Assembly (NCBI RefSeq): GCF_004799405.1
Contig: NZ_SSMW01000050.1
Location: 1-43,774 of the forward strand
Reading direction: 5' to 3'
DNA length: 43,774 nt
From: Bradyrhizobium sp.
GTDB lineage: Bacteria > Pseudomonadota > Alphaproteobacteria > Rhizobiales > Xanthobacteraceae
The translations under genes and the position numbers were made by a program. This document shows, piece after piece, positions 27,960 through 36,238 of the stretch. The notes beneath the pieces were generated by a model that was given only the letters and a program-made list of their open reading frames with translations, ran no database searches and was not told the DNA's origin. Position 1 is the stretch's first letter, and every line of letters begins with the position of its first letter.

Positions 27960-29231
27960 TTAGGCCGGCACCGGGCTTTCCCGGATGTCGACAAAGCGCG
28001 TTCCGGGATGGATTCGAAAGGCAAGGACCGCGCCCAGCAGCAGTGCTCCAAGTGATCCGATAAAGGGAATGTCCCATCTTCCCGTCCAATCTATCGCCCA
28101 GCCAAAGACCACTGGCGAAATAATACCGGCCATGCCGAACCCGAAATTCATGAAGCCGCTGGCGCTGCCGGAATATTCCGGCGTGATGTCCATCGGAATA
28201 GCCCAGATCGGGGCGACGATCAGTTCGGCAAAGAAGAACGCCGCGCTGAGACATATAGCAACTGTCAGCAGATCGTGCACGAACACGATCGGCAGCATAA
28301 AGCAGAAGGAACCCAGGAAGCCGACCACGATGACCGAAATTCTGGCCTTGGCGACATCGCCTGTCGATTTGAGAATGCGGTCGCTCAGAATTCCACCGAC
28401 GGTGTCTCCCACCACGCCGGCAAAAAACACGCCCGCCGCGAACAGGGCCGATTTCTTGAGGTCGAGCTTGTACTCGTGCAGGAAGAATGACGGCAGCCAG
28501 TTGAGATAGAGCCAAAGGATCCAGCCATAGCAAAAGTCGGTCAGGGTGACCGGCAGGATGCGCTTGAGCAACGGACCCCAGGGAACCTGCCTTCGCGTTG
28601 CTGCTACCGTCGATGGCGGCAATCCTTCGAGGTCTTGCGGTGTGACGTCGGGGTGCTTGCGCGGATCGTCGCGAAAATAGAACCACCACAGCCCGGCCCA
28701 GAGCAGGCTGGCGGCGCCCAGCACATAAAACGAGGCCCTCCAGGAAAACGCCACGATCAGCGCGGCGATGATCGGGGGCGTAATTGCGTTTCCGAACCGG
28801 GAGAATGCATGCGTTATCCCCTGCGCAAAGCCACGCTGATCGGGACGCATCCAGTTCGAAAGCGCGCGGGTCGCCGTTGGGAAGGCCGGCCCCTCTCCGA
28901 TGCCGAGCGCGAGCCGGGCCAGGAAAAGCGACGCCAGGCCGCCAACAAGCCCGGTCCATATGGTCGATCCCGCGACAATCACCGCGCAGATACCCAAGGT
29001 CACGCGCGGCCCAATGCGATCGCCGAGCCATCCCCCTGCAATCTGGAAGAAGGCATAAGGATACGCAAAGGCCGAAAAGGCGATGCCTAGTTGCGTTGCG
29101 GTGAGGCCCAGGTCTTTCTGCATGATTGGCGCCGCGGTCGAGAGATTGACCCGATCGACGTAAAAAATGAAATACATAAGACAAATGACGAACAGCACGA
29201 GACGGCTGGCCTGGTTCCGCATAACCTTCAT
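27960..29231 (-). CDS. MFS transporter of the anion:cation symporter type, candidate sulfoacetate uptake (SauU-like)
   Basis: 423-aa, 12-TM major facilitator of the ACS/phthalate-type group. The N-terminus LVLFVICLMYFIFYVDRVNLSTAAPIM is typical, followed by the loop 2-3 motif GGWLGDRIGPR and the mid-protein signature RLALGIGEGPAFPTATRAL. The frame is open 51 codons further upstream. ATG 29231 with GGGAG 6 nt before it places the first TM correctly and is preferred. It is the first gene of the ligase/dehydrogenase operon (37 bp to the next gene) and is divergent from the LysR gene. SauU of Cupriavidus is of the same transporter superfamily; substrate by context only. Confidence 0.86.
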   Translation of the reverse strand: MKVMRNQASRLVLFVICLMYFIFYVDRVNLSTAAPIMQKDLGLTATQLGIAFSAFAYPYAFFQIAGGWLGDRIGPRVTLGICAVIVAGSTIWTGLVGGLASLFLARLALGIGEGPAFPTATRALSNWMRPDQRGFAQGITHAFSRFGNAITPPIIAALIVAFSWRASFYVLGAASLLWAGLWWFYFRDDPRKHPDVTPQDLEGLPPSTVAATRRQVPWGPLLKRILPVTLTDFCYGWILWLYLNWLPSFFLHEYKLDLKKSALFAAGVFFAGVVGDTVGGILSDRILKSTGDVAKARISVIVVGFLGSFCFMLPIVFVHDLLTVAICLSAAFFFAELIVAPIWAIPMDITPEYSGSASGFMNFGFGMAGIISPVVFGWAIDWTGRWDIPFIGSLGALLLGAVLAFRIHPGTRFVDIRESPVPA

Positions 29232-29265
29232 GTTTGCTCCCTGTCCGCTTCTTGCCTCTGCCGTG

Positions 29266-29361
29266 TTCGAATTCGGTGGTCGAATTCGACGTTTGGCAGG
29301 GCCGTCGTTTTGCGTATGGTACAATTCATGGCAGCCAAGGCGAAATCGATAGTTTGTATCG
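29266..29361. promoter_or_regulatory. Candidate LysR operators between the MFS operon and lysR
   Basis: The 152-bp divergent spacer holds two direct copies of TCGAATTCG (29267-29275 and 29280-29288), each itself nearly palindromic, with start points 13 bp apart. A separate perfect inverted repeat, CGATA-GTTTG-TATCG (29347-29361), lies next to the lysR start. The latter has the T-N11-A layout typical of LysR-type binding sites. Placement between a regulator and the operon it should control is the usual arrangement. Binding is inferred, not shown. Confidence 0.5.
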
Positions 29362-29383
29362 TCATCATTAGCGGAATTTATCA

Positions 29384-30259
29384 TTGAGCCAGGACCTCGA
29401 TATTTCGCTGCTCCGGACCTTCGTCGCGATCGTCGACACCGGAGGACTGACGTCGGCCGGCAGAAAGGTGGGCCGGACGCAGCCTGCGATCACCCATCAG
29501 ATCCGGCGCCTGGAAGAGCTGATCGGCCGGACCCTTTTTGAGGACAACCGCCGCAAGCTCAGCCTGACCCACGACGGAGAAATCCTGCTCGAATTCGCTC
29601 GCGCCATGTTGCGATTGAACGATGAAGCGCGCGCCCGTTTTTCAGTACCTGACATCACCGGGCACGTTACGCTGGGAACGCCGGACCTTTACGCGTCCTA
29701 CATATTGCCGGAGGTACTGGAGAACTTTTCCCACACGCACCCCAATGTGGAAATCGAGTTGCGCTGCACGCGCAGCGTCCATCTGCATGCCGCGCTCGAG
29801 CGCAACGAGATCGATATTGCGCTGATGACGAACCAGCCGGACTTCCGGCGTGGCGAACTCGTGCGCCGCGAACCGCTGGTGTGGGTCGCCGGCGTCGGCG
29901 GCAGCCCGGAATTGCGAAGACCGCTTCCTCTGGCCGTTCTCCCGCAAGGAAGCGTCTATCGGCATCATGCCCTCGAGGCACTGGGCTCCGCCGGCAAGCA
30001 ATGGTCAATACGTTCGGTATGCGACAGCATCGCCGGCCTGCAGGCCGCCGTATTCGCGGGCCTCGCGGTTTCTGTCTTCCCGCGCTGCGCCATTGTCACC
30101 AATGTGCGATGCCTCGGTGAGGCCGACGGTCTTCCACCGCTGCCCCCTATCGAACTCGTGATGCATCGCAAAAGTCAGGGCATTTCCGCCGCCGCGGAGC
30201 AGCTTGCCCAATACATCACCCGTGAACTCGGAGACCCCGCTGCTGCGGCGGCCAAATAA
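29384..30259 (+). CDS. LysR-family transcriptional regulator
   Basis: 291-aa regulator. The N-terminal winged helix-turn-helix is DISLLRTFVAIVDTGGLTSAGRKVGRTQPAITHQIRRLEELIGRTLFE..., and the remainder is a substrate-binding-like effector domain (about 90-285). The only plausible start is TTG 29384, which puts the helix-turn-helix at the right distance from the N-terminus; the ribosome-binding site is weak. It is divergent from the MFS-dehydrogenase-ligase operon and convergent with xsc, so it probably controls the former in response to the sulfonate or an intermediate (inference). Confidence 0.9.
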   Translation: MSQDLDISLLRTFVAIVDTGGLTSAGRKVGRTQPAITHQIRRLEELIGRTLFEDNRRKLSLTHDGEILLEFARAMLRLNDEARARFSVPDITGHVTLGTPDLYASYILPEVLENFSHTHPNVEIELRCTRSVHLHAALERNEIDIALMTNQPDFRRGELVRREPLVWVAGVGGSPELRRPLPLAVLPQGSVYRHHALEALGSAGKQWSIRSVCDSIAGLQAAVFAGLAVSVFPRCAIVTNVRCLGEADGLPPLPPIELVMHRKSQGISAAAEQLAQYITRELGDPAAAAAK

Positions 30260-30289
30260 CGCTCACGCCCACTCTCAAGAAAGGAAAAC

Positions 30290-30316
30290 AGCCGGCCGCG
30301 AAAACCGCAGCCGGCT
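30290..30316. terminator. Candidate hairpin between convergent lysR and xsc
   Basis: A 7-bp perfect stem, AGCCGGC (30290-30296) with GCCGGCT (30310-30316), and a 13-nt loop sit in the 78-bp gap between two convergent genes. No clear T-run follows on either strand, so it is at best a weak or Rho-assisted bidirectional terminator. Confidence 0.4.
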
Positions 30317-30337
30317 CTCAGAATACGCCTGACGATT

Positions 30338-32113
30338 TCAAGCGACCTTCTGCGGCCGCATATCTTCGCGCTTGATGCCGGCGACGACGACAGGTTTCTT
30401 CATCGCGTCACGTCGGAAGGGTTCGCCGAGCTCCTGGTTAAGGATGACTTCGATGAAGGTCGTGATGCCTTGCTTCTGGTCCTCGCAGGATTTCCGAAGC
30501 GCCTCGGTCAACTCGGACTGCGTCCTGACCGCGACGCCTTTGAGACCGCAGCCTTGAGCAACCTTCGCATAACTCAGATTTGGGTCGAGTTCCGTGCCGA
30601 CGAAATTGTCGGCATACCAGAGGATCGAATTGCGTTTTTCGGCTCCCCACTGGTAATTGCGAAAGACCACCATGGTGATGCCGGGCCATTCCTTGCGGCC
30701 AATCGAGCTCATCTCGCTCATCGAAATTCCGAACGCGCCGTCGCCGGCGAACCCCACGCAAGGCGTGTCGGGATTGCCGATCTTTGCACCGATGATCGAT
30801 GGAAATCCGTAGCCGCAAGGTCCAAACAGCCCCGGCGCAAGGTACTTTCGGCCCTTTTCAAAGGTAGGATAGGCATTTCCGATCGCGCAGTTGTTGCCGA
30901 TATCGCTGGATATGATTGCATCGCGAGGCAGGCCCGCCTGAATGGCACGCCAAGCCTGCCGCGGCGACATCCGGTCCTTGTCGCGCTTGCGAGCATCCTC
31001 GTTCCATGTCGTGCCCGGATCGTCCTCTTCGTGATCCATGCTCGACAGGGTCTGAAGCCATTTTGACTTGGTGGTATGCACCAGGGCCTTGCGGTCCTCG
31101 CGGCCGGCATTGCCGGCAGTCGGCGCCAGCTTGGACAAGATAGCCTCGGCAACCAGCTTCGCGTCTCCGCAGATCCCGACGGCGACCGGCTTGGTCAGGC
31201 CGATGCGATCGGCGTTGATATCGACCTGAATAATTTTCGCGGTCTTCGGCCAGTAGTCGATGCCATAGCCGGGAAGTGTCGAAAACGGATTGAGCCTGGT
31301 CCCAAGCGCCAGCACGACATCGGCCTTGGCGACCAGTTCCATTGCCGCCTTCGATCCATTGTAGCCAAGCGGACCAACGGCAAGCCGGTGACTGCCCGGG
31401 AAGCTGTCGTTGTGCTGGTAGTTGTTGCAAACCGGGGCGTCGAGCTTTTCGGCCAGGGCGGCACAGGCCCCAATCGCGTTTCCGAGCACGACGCCGGCGC
31501 CCGACAGGATGACGGGAAATTTCGCCTCCGACAGCAGCTTTGCCGCTTCCGTGACGGCGGCAGTGCCGCCGGCCGGGCGCTCGAATTCGACAATGGCCGG
31601 CAGCGTGATGTCGATGACCTGAGTCCAGAAATCACGCGGAATGTTGATTTGCGCCGGCGCGGAGAGACGCTTTGCCTTGAGAATGACGCGGTTGAGCACT
31701 TCGGCGACGCGCGAGATGTCACGCACCTCTTCCTGATAACAGACCATGTCGCGGAACAGAGCCATCTGCTCCACTTCCTGGAAGCCGCCCTGGCCGATGG
31801 TTTTGTTCGCCGCCTGCGGCGTCACCAGCAGCATGGGCGTATGATTCCAGTAGGCCGTTTTGATCGGCGTGACGAAGCCGGTGATGCCGGGGCCGTTCTG
31901 GGCGATAGCCATGGCTATCTTTCCTGTCGTGCGGGTGTAACCGTCGCAGATCAGGCCGCCGTTCGATTCATGCGCCACATCCCAAAAGGTGATGCCCGCA
32001 TGGGGAAAAAGATCGGAAATCGGCATGAAGGCGGAGCCGATGATGCCAAACGCATGCTCGATGCCATGCATCTGCAGGACTTTAACAAACGCTTCTTCGG
32101 TGGTCATTTTCAT
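30338..32113 (-). CDS. xsc: Sulfoacetaldehyde acetyltransferase
   Basis: 591-aa thiamine-diphosphate enzyme that converts sulfoacetaldehyde plus phosphate to acetyl phosphate and sulfite, the desulfonating step for taurine, isethionate and sulfoacetate. Recognition is strong: the N-terminus MKMTTEEAFVKVLQMHGIEH, the ThDP Glu49 in AHESNGG, NKTIGQGGFQEVEQM, the long stretch NPFSTLPGYGIDYWP, and the ThDP motif from GDG (457-459) to Asn486, then YQWGAEKRNS. The C-terminus QELGEPFRRDAMKKPV is almost diagnostic of Xsc. Acetolactate synthases differ in these places. ATG 32113 follows GAGGA by 6 nt. It is transcribed alone on the minus strand, divergent from the iclR-pta pair. Confidence 0.96.
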   Translation of the reverse strand: MKMTTEEAFVKVLQMHGIEHAFGIIGSAFMPISDLFPHAGITFWDVAHESNGGLICDGYTRTTGKIAMAIAQNGPGITGFVTPIKTAYWNHTPMLLVTPQAANKTIGQGGFQEVEQMALFRDMVCYQEEVRDISRVAEVLNRVILKAKRLSAPAQINIPRDFWTQVIDITLPAIVEFERPAGGTAAVTEAAKLLSEAKFPVILSGAGVVLGNAIGACAALAEKLDAPVCNNYQHNDSFPGSHRLAVGPLGYNGSKAAMELVAKADVVLALGTRLNPFSTLPGYGIDYWPKTAKIIQVDINADRIGLTKPVAVGICGDAKLVAEAILSKLAPTAGNAGREDRKALVHTTKSKWLQTLSSMDHEEDDPGTTWNEDARKRDKDRMSPRQAWRAIQAGLPRDAIISSDIGNNCAIGNAYPTFEKGRKYLAPGLFGPCGYGFPSIIGAKIGNPDTPCVGFAGDGAFGISMSEMSSIGRKEWPGITMVVFRNYQWGAEKRNSILWYADNFVGTELDPNLSYAKVAQGCGLKGVAVRTQSELTEALRKSCEDQKQGITTFIEVILNQELGEPFRRDAMKKPVVVAGIKREDMRPQKVA

Positions 32114-32261
32114 GGCGCGTCCTCGTATCGTTTTCCAATTGCATTGAGCGGGATTGGTTCTGAACGGGATCAATGCCACGACGCCGATGGCCCCGCAACA
32201 AATATCTCAATATCTCATTTTATTCGTTTCATTTTCCGGAATTTTTGCTATTTCTTTCCGC
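32114..32261. promoter_or_regulatory. Divergent xsc / iclR-pta control region
   Basis: 148-bp AT-richer spacer. It contains a tandem AATATCTC (32201-32208, 32209-32216) running into TCTCATTT (32213-32220), and a palindrome TTCCGGAA just downstream. The octamer TCTCATTT is also the left half of the 17-bp palindrome in front of the GMC dehydrogenase at 36239-36255, so a shared IclR-type regulator is possible. Promoter hexamers could not be fixed. Confidence 0.4.
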
Positions 32262-33038
32262 ATGAACGAGTTGTTTGGCGCATTGAAACCAATCGGTTTG
32301 CTGGAGGCCGTGGCCGCGATGCCGCATCCGGCGACGCTCGCAGAACTGGCGGCGAGCGTTGGTGTGCCGAAGCCGACCATGCATCGTTGGCTCTCCGCCC
32401 TGGAGGCGGCAGGCCTTCTCCAACGGACGCTCGACGGCAGGAGATTTGAGCTTGCCGGCCGTGCCTCGCGCCTGGCGTTCTCCATTCTCGGCAACAGACC
32501 TGGTGGAACCCTAAGGCATGAGATTCTGCAGCGCGCCGTCCAGGAGATCGGCGAAGCATGCAATCTGACCGTGCTCGACGGAACCCACGTCACCTATCTG
32601 GACCGCGTCGAAGCGGAGTGGCTGCTTCGCATCTCGTTTAAGCGGGGATCAAAGGTGCCGGCCTATTGCTCGGCCAGCGGCAAGCTCTTTCTGGCCTTGA
32701 TGCGGCCGGCCAAACGCGATCTGCTGCTCGGTCTGATATCGCTGGAGCGGCTGACGGATAACACGATAACGAAAAAGGCCGATTTGCTCAAGGAACTCGC
32801 CGACATTCGTCGCAACAAGTATGCTCTCGACCGGGAGGAATTCCTGTCCGGCCTTGTCTGTCTCGCCGTTCCCGTCTTTCAGCAAAAGGCCCAGTCGCGC
32901 ACATGTGTCGCCGCGCTCGCCATTCAGGCGCCGGTCACGCGGATGTCTCCTTCGAATATCTTGACCAAGCTTCCCGTCCTGCAACGCGCCGCCGATGCGC
33001 TTGCTGTCACTCTCACCGAGCAGCCAAGAACCTCATGA
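32262..33038 (+). CDS. IclR-family transcriptional regulator (xsc-adjacent)
   Basis: 258-aa regulator. The N-terminal winged helix-turn-helix is LLEAVAAMPHPATLAELAASVGVPKPTMHRWLSALEAAGLLQR; the C-terminal IclR effector domain has LDRVEAEWLLRISFKRGSKVPAYCSASGKLFLA. The frame opens at 32154, but the preceding residues are hydrophobic and unlike the family, so ATG 32262 is preferred despite a weak ribosome-binding site. It overlaps pta by 4 nt (ATGA) and is divergent from xsc. It therefore likely controls xsc and pta together, with sulfoacetaldehyde, the sulfonate or an acyl phosphate as possible effector. Confidence 0.88.
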   Translation: MNELFGALKPIGLLEAVAAMPHPATLAELAASVGVPKPTMHRWLSALEAAGLLQRTLDGRRFELAGRASRLAFSILGNRPGGTLRHEILQRAVQEIGEACNLTVLDGTHVTYLDRVEAEWLLRISFKRGSKVPAYCSASGKLFLALMRPAKRDLLLGLISLERLTDNTITKKADLLKELADIRRNKYALDREEFLSGLVCLAVPVFQQKAQSRTCVAALAIQAPVTRMSPSNILTKLPVLQRAADALAVTLTEQPRTS

Positions 33039-33952
33039 CAACCGAACGAACATTTCCGAAGCTGGAAGCGCTGGAAGCCGCGGCCCGGAGCAAAGGGCGG
33101 CTCGCGGTCGCGGTCGCCTATCCCTGTTCGACCGACTCTCTCGCTGCGGCGATCTCGGCTTACGGGGAGGGTCTGATCGACCCCGTATTTGTCGGTCCGC
33201 GCCGGCGTATCGAAGCCTGCGCGAACGCGCTGCAGGCAGGTCTGGAGAGATTTCGCTTCGTCGAAGCGGAGGACGATCCAATCGTCTCATCGCGGATAGC
33301 CGTGGCACTGGCCGGTGCCGGTGAAGTCAACGCACTGATGAAGGGATCGCAGCACACCGACGAGCTTTTGAGCGCGGTCGTGTCCCGCGACGCCAACCTG
33401 CGAACCTCGCGACGCATGAGCCATGTCTTTTGGTTCGATCTTCCGGCTTACCACAAACCTCTGATGGTGACCGATGCCGTCGTGAATATGGCGCCCAGTC
33501 TGAAGGACAAGGTGGATATTCTCGCAAACGCGATCGGATTTTCGCACGCCATCGGCATCGCGTCACCCAAGATCGCGCTCTTGTCGGCGATAGAGATGGT
33601 CAATCCGGACCTTGCCTCGAGCGTGGACGCGGCAGCGCTTTCGAAGATGGCCGATCGCGGCCAGATAAGCGGCGCGGTGATCGACGGACCGCTGGCGTTC
33701 GACAACGCGATTTCGGCGGCATCTGCGGCAACGAAGGGAATTTCCTCACCCGTGGCGGGGGAGCCCGACATTCTGATGGTGCCGAATCTCGATGTCGGAA
33801 ACGTGCTCTACAAATCGTTCATCTATATGGCAGGCGCGGAATGCGCCGGCGTTGTCCTGGGTGCGCGCGTTCCGATCATTCTGACGAGCCGCTCGGACTC
33901 CCGGCGGGCTCGCATCGCGTCCTGCGCATTGGCGCAGCTCAGCCTGCCCTGA
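33035..33952 (+). CDS. pta: Phosphate acetyltransferase (short PTA/PTB family)
   Basis: 305-aa phosphotransacylase, converting acetyl phosphate from Xsc to acetyl-CoA. It has the short catalytic domain without the N-terminal regulatory part. Family features: GEGLIDPVFVGPRRRIE, ALMKGSQHTDELLSAVVSRDANLRTSRRMSHVF, MVTDAVVNM, DGPLAFDNA and VPNLDVGNVLYKSF. Phosphotransbutyrylases look alike, but location next to xsc argues for acetyl phosphate, as in known sulfonate clusters. The ATG overlaps the iclR stop, so it is translationally coupled to its presumed regulator. A strong hairpin follows 17 bp after the stop. Confidence 0.92.
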   Translation: MTTERTFPKLEALEAAARSKGRLAVAVAYPCSTDSLAAAISAYGEGLIDPVFVGPRRRIEACANALQAGLERFRFVEAEDDPIVSSRIAVALAGAGEVNALMKGSQHTDELLSAVVSRDANLRTSRRMSHVFWFDLPAYHKPLMVTDAVVNMAPSLKDKVDILANAIGFSHAIGIASPKIALLSAIEMVNPDLASSVDAAALSKMADRGQISGAVIDGPLAFDNAISAASAATKGISSPVAGEPDILMVPNLDVGNVLYKSFIYMAGAECAGVVLGARVPIILTSRSDSRRARIASCALAQLSLP

Positions 33953-33960
33953 CGCGGTCC

Positions 33961-34578
33961 CTAAACCGAGACAGCCCGATCGGTGATCGGGCTGTCCAAG
34001 TCCTCCGTGGAATTCGTCCGACGCGGAATTCGCCGGCGCAGGCGGGAAGCGACCGTCGGCGCCGGAACGAGAAATGCCCGCGACCGCCGTCTTGCCAGCG
34101 AGCCGATCCACCACGCCGACAGCGCGCTGACGATTCCCGCAAACCCACAATACGATGCGATCGCCCAGCCGCCGTTCGGCCCATAGGCCTGCAAGAGCGC
34201 CGTCGCGATGATCGGCGTCAGACCGCTGGCAAAGATTCCGGAGAATTGATAGACGAAAGAAATTCCGGTGTAGCGAACCTGCGGCCGGAACAGATCGCAG
34301 AACAGCGCGGCTTCCGGTCCATAGATCGATGCATAGAAAATCGCGAACGGGATAATCAGCGCGCTCCATACCAGAATTGCCTTATCGGGATAGTTCATCC
34401 AGATCCAGAAGGCGGGCAGCGCGGAGAAGCCGGTGATCAGGGAGCCCCAGAAATAGACGTTCGTGCGCCCCATCCGGTCGGAAAGCCGGCCAAAAAAGGG
34501 AATGAATGCGCACATGATCAGAGCCGCCGCAGTCACGCCCAGCAGCGCTTCCGTCCTCGGCACCTTGAGTTGCTGCCT
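33961..34578 (-). pseudogene. Truncated MHS-family MFS transporter (C-terminal half; candidate isethionate transporter remnant)
   Basis: About 205 codons matching only the last six transmembrane segments of metabolite:H+ symporters. The frame begins in mid-protein (QLKVPRTEALLGVTAAALIMCAFIPFFGRLSDRMGRTNVYFWG), where the motif FFGRLSDRMGR is the second-half copy of the MFS loop. An in-frame stop (TAG, 34579-34581) precedes it, and a GMC dehydrogenase gene ends 20 bp further on, leaving no room for the N-terminal half. Intact members have over 400 aa. The C-terminal tail runs through a strong hairpin. IseU, the isethionate transporter of Cupriavidus, belongs to this transporter family and lies beside a GMC dehydrogenase, so this may be a decayed iseU. 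Confidence 0.8.
33970..33996. terminator. Perfect 12-bp hairpin after pta
   Basis: GACAGCCCGATC (33970-33981), loop GGT, GATCGGGCTGTC (33985-33996). It lies 17 bp after the pta stop and inside the 3' end of the MFS remnant on the other strand. No long T-run follows, but stem strength and placement between convergent frames suggest a bidirectional transcription terminator. Confidence 0.6.
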
Positions 34579-34597
34579 CTAAATTTGGATTGCCCGG

Positions 34598-36217
34598 TTA
34601 GGCTGCTATCGATTGATCCCTCGCGGCCGCCAGGATCATGTCGGACGCTTTTTCTGCGATCATCACGGCCGGTGCATGGGTATTCCCCGACACCAGCGTT
34701 GGCATGATTGAACAGTCCACGACGCGAAGGCCCGCTATGCCGTGAACACGCAGGCTCGCATCCGTTACCGCCATGCGGTCCGACCCCATCTTGCAGGTGC
34801 CTGTCGGGTGAAAAATCGTTGCGCCATTCTCGCGCGCGAACTCGAGGATCTCGCTGTCCGATCGCACCTCGGCGCCAGGCTTGTATTCGCTCTCGATGTA
34901 CGGTTTGAGAGCGGCCGTGGCCGCCAGCTTGCGCGCATATTTGATCGATTCGACTGCGCAGAGCCGGTCTCTTTCAGTCGCAAGATAATTCGGACGCATC
35001 GCGGGCGCCTCCATCGGGTCCGCCGACCTGATCTCGACGCTTCCCCGCGATTCAGGCCGCAGCTGACAAACTGAAAAGGTGCAACCGGACCAGGGATGCG
35101 GCTTGGCGCCTGCGAGTTCCGCGGACAGGGTTGCAAAATGAAATTGAATGTCGGGTGTTTCGGAGCCGGGCAGGATGCGCGTGAAGAGGCCGCCCTGGTT
35201 GATGCCTATCCCGAGCGGTCCTGTCCCGTTCATCAGCCATTTGAGGCCGATGCGGGCCTGCCCCGCGAGGGAGCGCAGGTCGTCATTCGTGGTGATCGGT
35301 TTCGAAACGCGATACATCAGCCGGAATTGCAGATGGTCCTGCAGGTTCTGGCCGACACCCGGCAGATCGTGAACGACGTCGATCCCGTGACGACGCAGAA
35401 GGCCGGCCGGTCCTATCCCGGAGAGTTGCAGCAGTTGCGGGCTCTGCAGCGAACCCGCCGACAAAATGACCTCACGCCTCGCCTTCACCTCATGCAAGAC
35501 GCCGTGCTTGCGATAGCGCATTCCCACGGCCCTTCGGCCTTCGAGAATGAGGCCGGTTGCCTGTGCGTCCGTTTCAACGCTTAGATTTTTTCGCCCGCGC
35601 GCCGGTTTGAGATAGGCCACCGCCGAGCTGTTGCGGCAGCCGTTGCGCGTGAACAGCTGGAAGTAACCGACGCCTTCCTGATTGCCGCCGTTGAAATCGT
35701 TGGTGCGCGGAACCCCAAGTTCCTGCGCACCGCGAATGATGGCCTCCATCAATTCGCTTTTTTCTTCGATATCCGACGCCCATAACGGACCGTCGGCGCC
35801 GTGCGTTGCGCTCGCGCCGCGGCTGTTGTGTTCGGACTTTATGAAATAAGGAAGGACGCTGTTCCAGTCCCAGCCGGCATTTCCGAGTTGCGCCCAATGG
35901 TCGTAATCGCCGCTTTGGCCGCGCATGACGACGAGACCGTTGATCGAACTTGAGCCGCCGAGACCCCTGCCGCGCGGCCAGTAGATCTTTCGATCATGCA
36001 TGTTGGCTTCAGGGTCGGTGTAAAATCCCCAATTGTAGGTCTTGTGGAACATGGTTTTTCCATACCCGATGGGGATATGGATCCAGAGATAGTTGTCCTT
36101 GGGACCGGCCTCGAGAAGCAGAACCTTGTAGCGGCCATCGGCGCTCAGCCGATTGGCCAGCACGCAACCCGACGATCCCGCGCCCACGATCACGTAATCG
36201 AATTCTGCCACGCTCAA
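34598..36217 (-). CDS. GMC-family flavoprotein dehydrogenase, candidate isethionate dehydrogenase (IseJ-like)
   Basis: 539-aa FAD-dependent alcohol dehydrogenase of the glucose-methanol-choline family. It has the FAD loop VGAGSSGCVLANRL (11-24), the PROSITE-type GMC signature PRGRGLGGSSSING (81-94), the second signature GSLQSPQLLQLSGIGP, and the active-site His470 (FHPTGTCKMG) with His514 (SGNTHAPAVMIAEKA). Choline dehydrogenase-like annotation would be the default. But in Cupriavidus and relatives a GMC enzyme (IseJ) oxidises isethionate to sulfoacetaldehyde and is grouped with an IclR regulator, an MHS transporter and xsc/pta. All of these occur here, the transporter broken. I therefore favour isethionate, by context only. 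It is divergent from the IclR gene across a clear tandem operator. Confidence 0.88.
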   Translation of the reverse strand: MSVAEFDYVIVGAGSSGCVLANRLSADGRYKVLLLEAGPKDNYLWIHIPIGYGKTMFHKTYNWGFYTDPEANMHDRKIYWPRGRGLGGSSSINGLVVMRGQSGDYDHWAQLGNAGWDWNSVLPYFIKSEHNSRGASATHGADGPLWASDIEEKSELMEAIIRGAQELGVPRTNDFNGGNQEGVGYFQLFTRNGCRNSSAVAYLKPARGRKNLSVETDAQATGLILEGRRAVGMRYRKHGVLHEVKARREVILSAGSLQSPQLLQLSGIGPAGLLRRHGIDVVHDLPGVGQNLQDHLQFRLMYRVSKPITTNDDLRSLAGQARIGLKWLMNGTGPLGIGINQGGLFTRILPGSETPDIQFHFATLSAELAGAKPHPWSGCTFSVCQLRPESRGSVEIRSADPMEAPAMRPNYLATERDRLCAVESIKYARKLAATAALKPYIESEYKPGAEVRSDSEILEFARENGATIFHPTGTCKMGSDRMAVTDASLRVHGIAGLRVVDCSIMPTLVSGNTHAPAVMIAEKASDMILAAARDQSIAA

Positions 36218-36238
36218 CGTCCGCCATCCTCCCTGGTT

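Noticed and set aside
27925..29184. Long same-strand frame (about 419 codons) over the MFS gene
   Set aside because: The overlapping frame reads as disordered Arg/Ala/Pro-rich sequence, whereas the other frame gives a clean 12-TM MFS protein.
30338..32113. Reading the ThDP enzyme as acetolactate synthase or glyoxylate carboligase
   Set aside because: The N-terminus, the NPFSTLPGYGIDYWP stretch and the C-terminal QELGEPFRRDAMKKP are those of Xsc; pta lies next to it.
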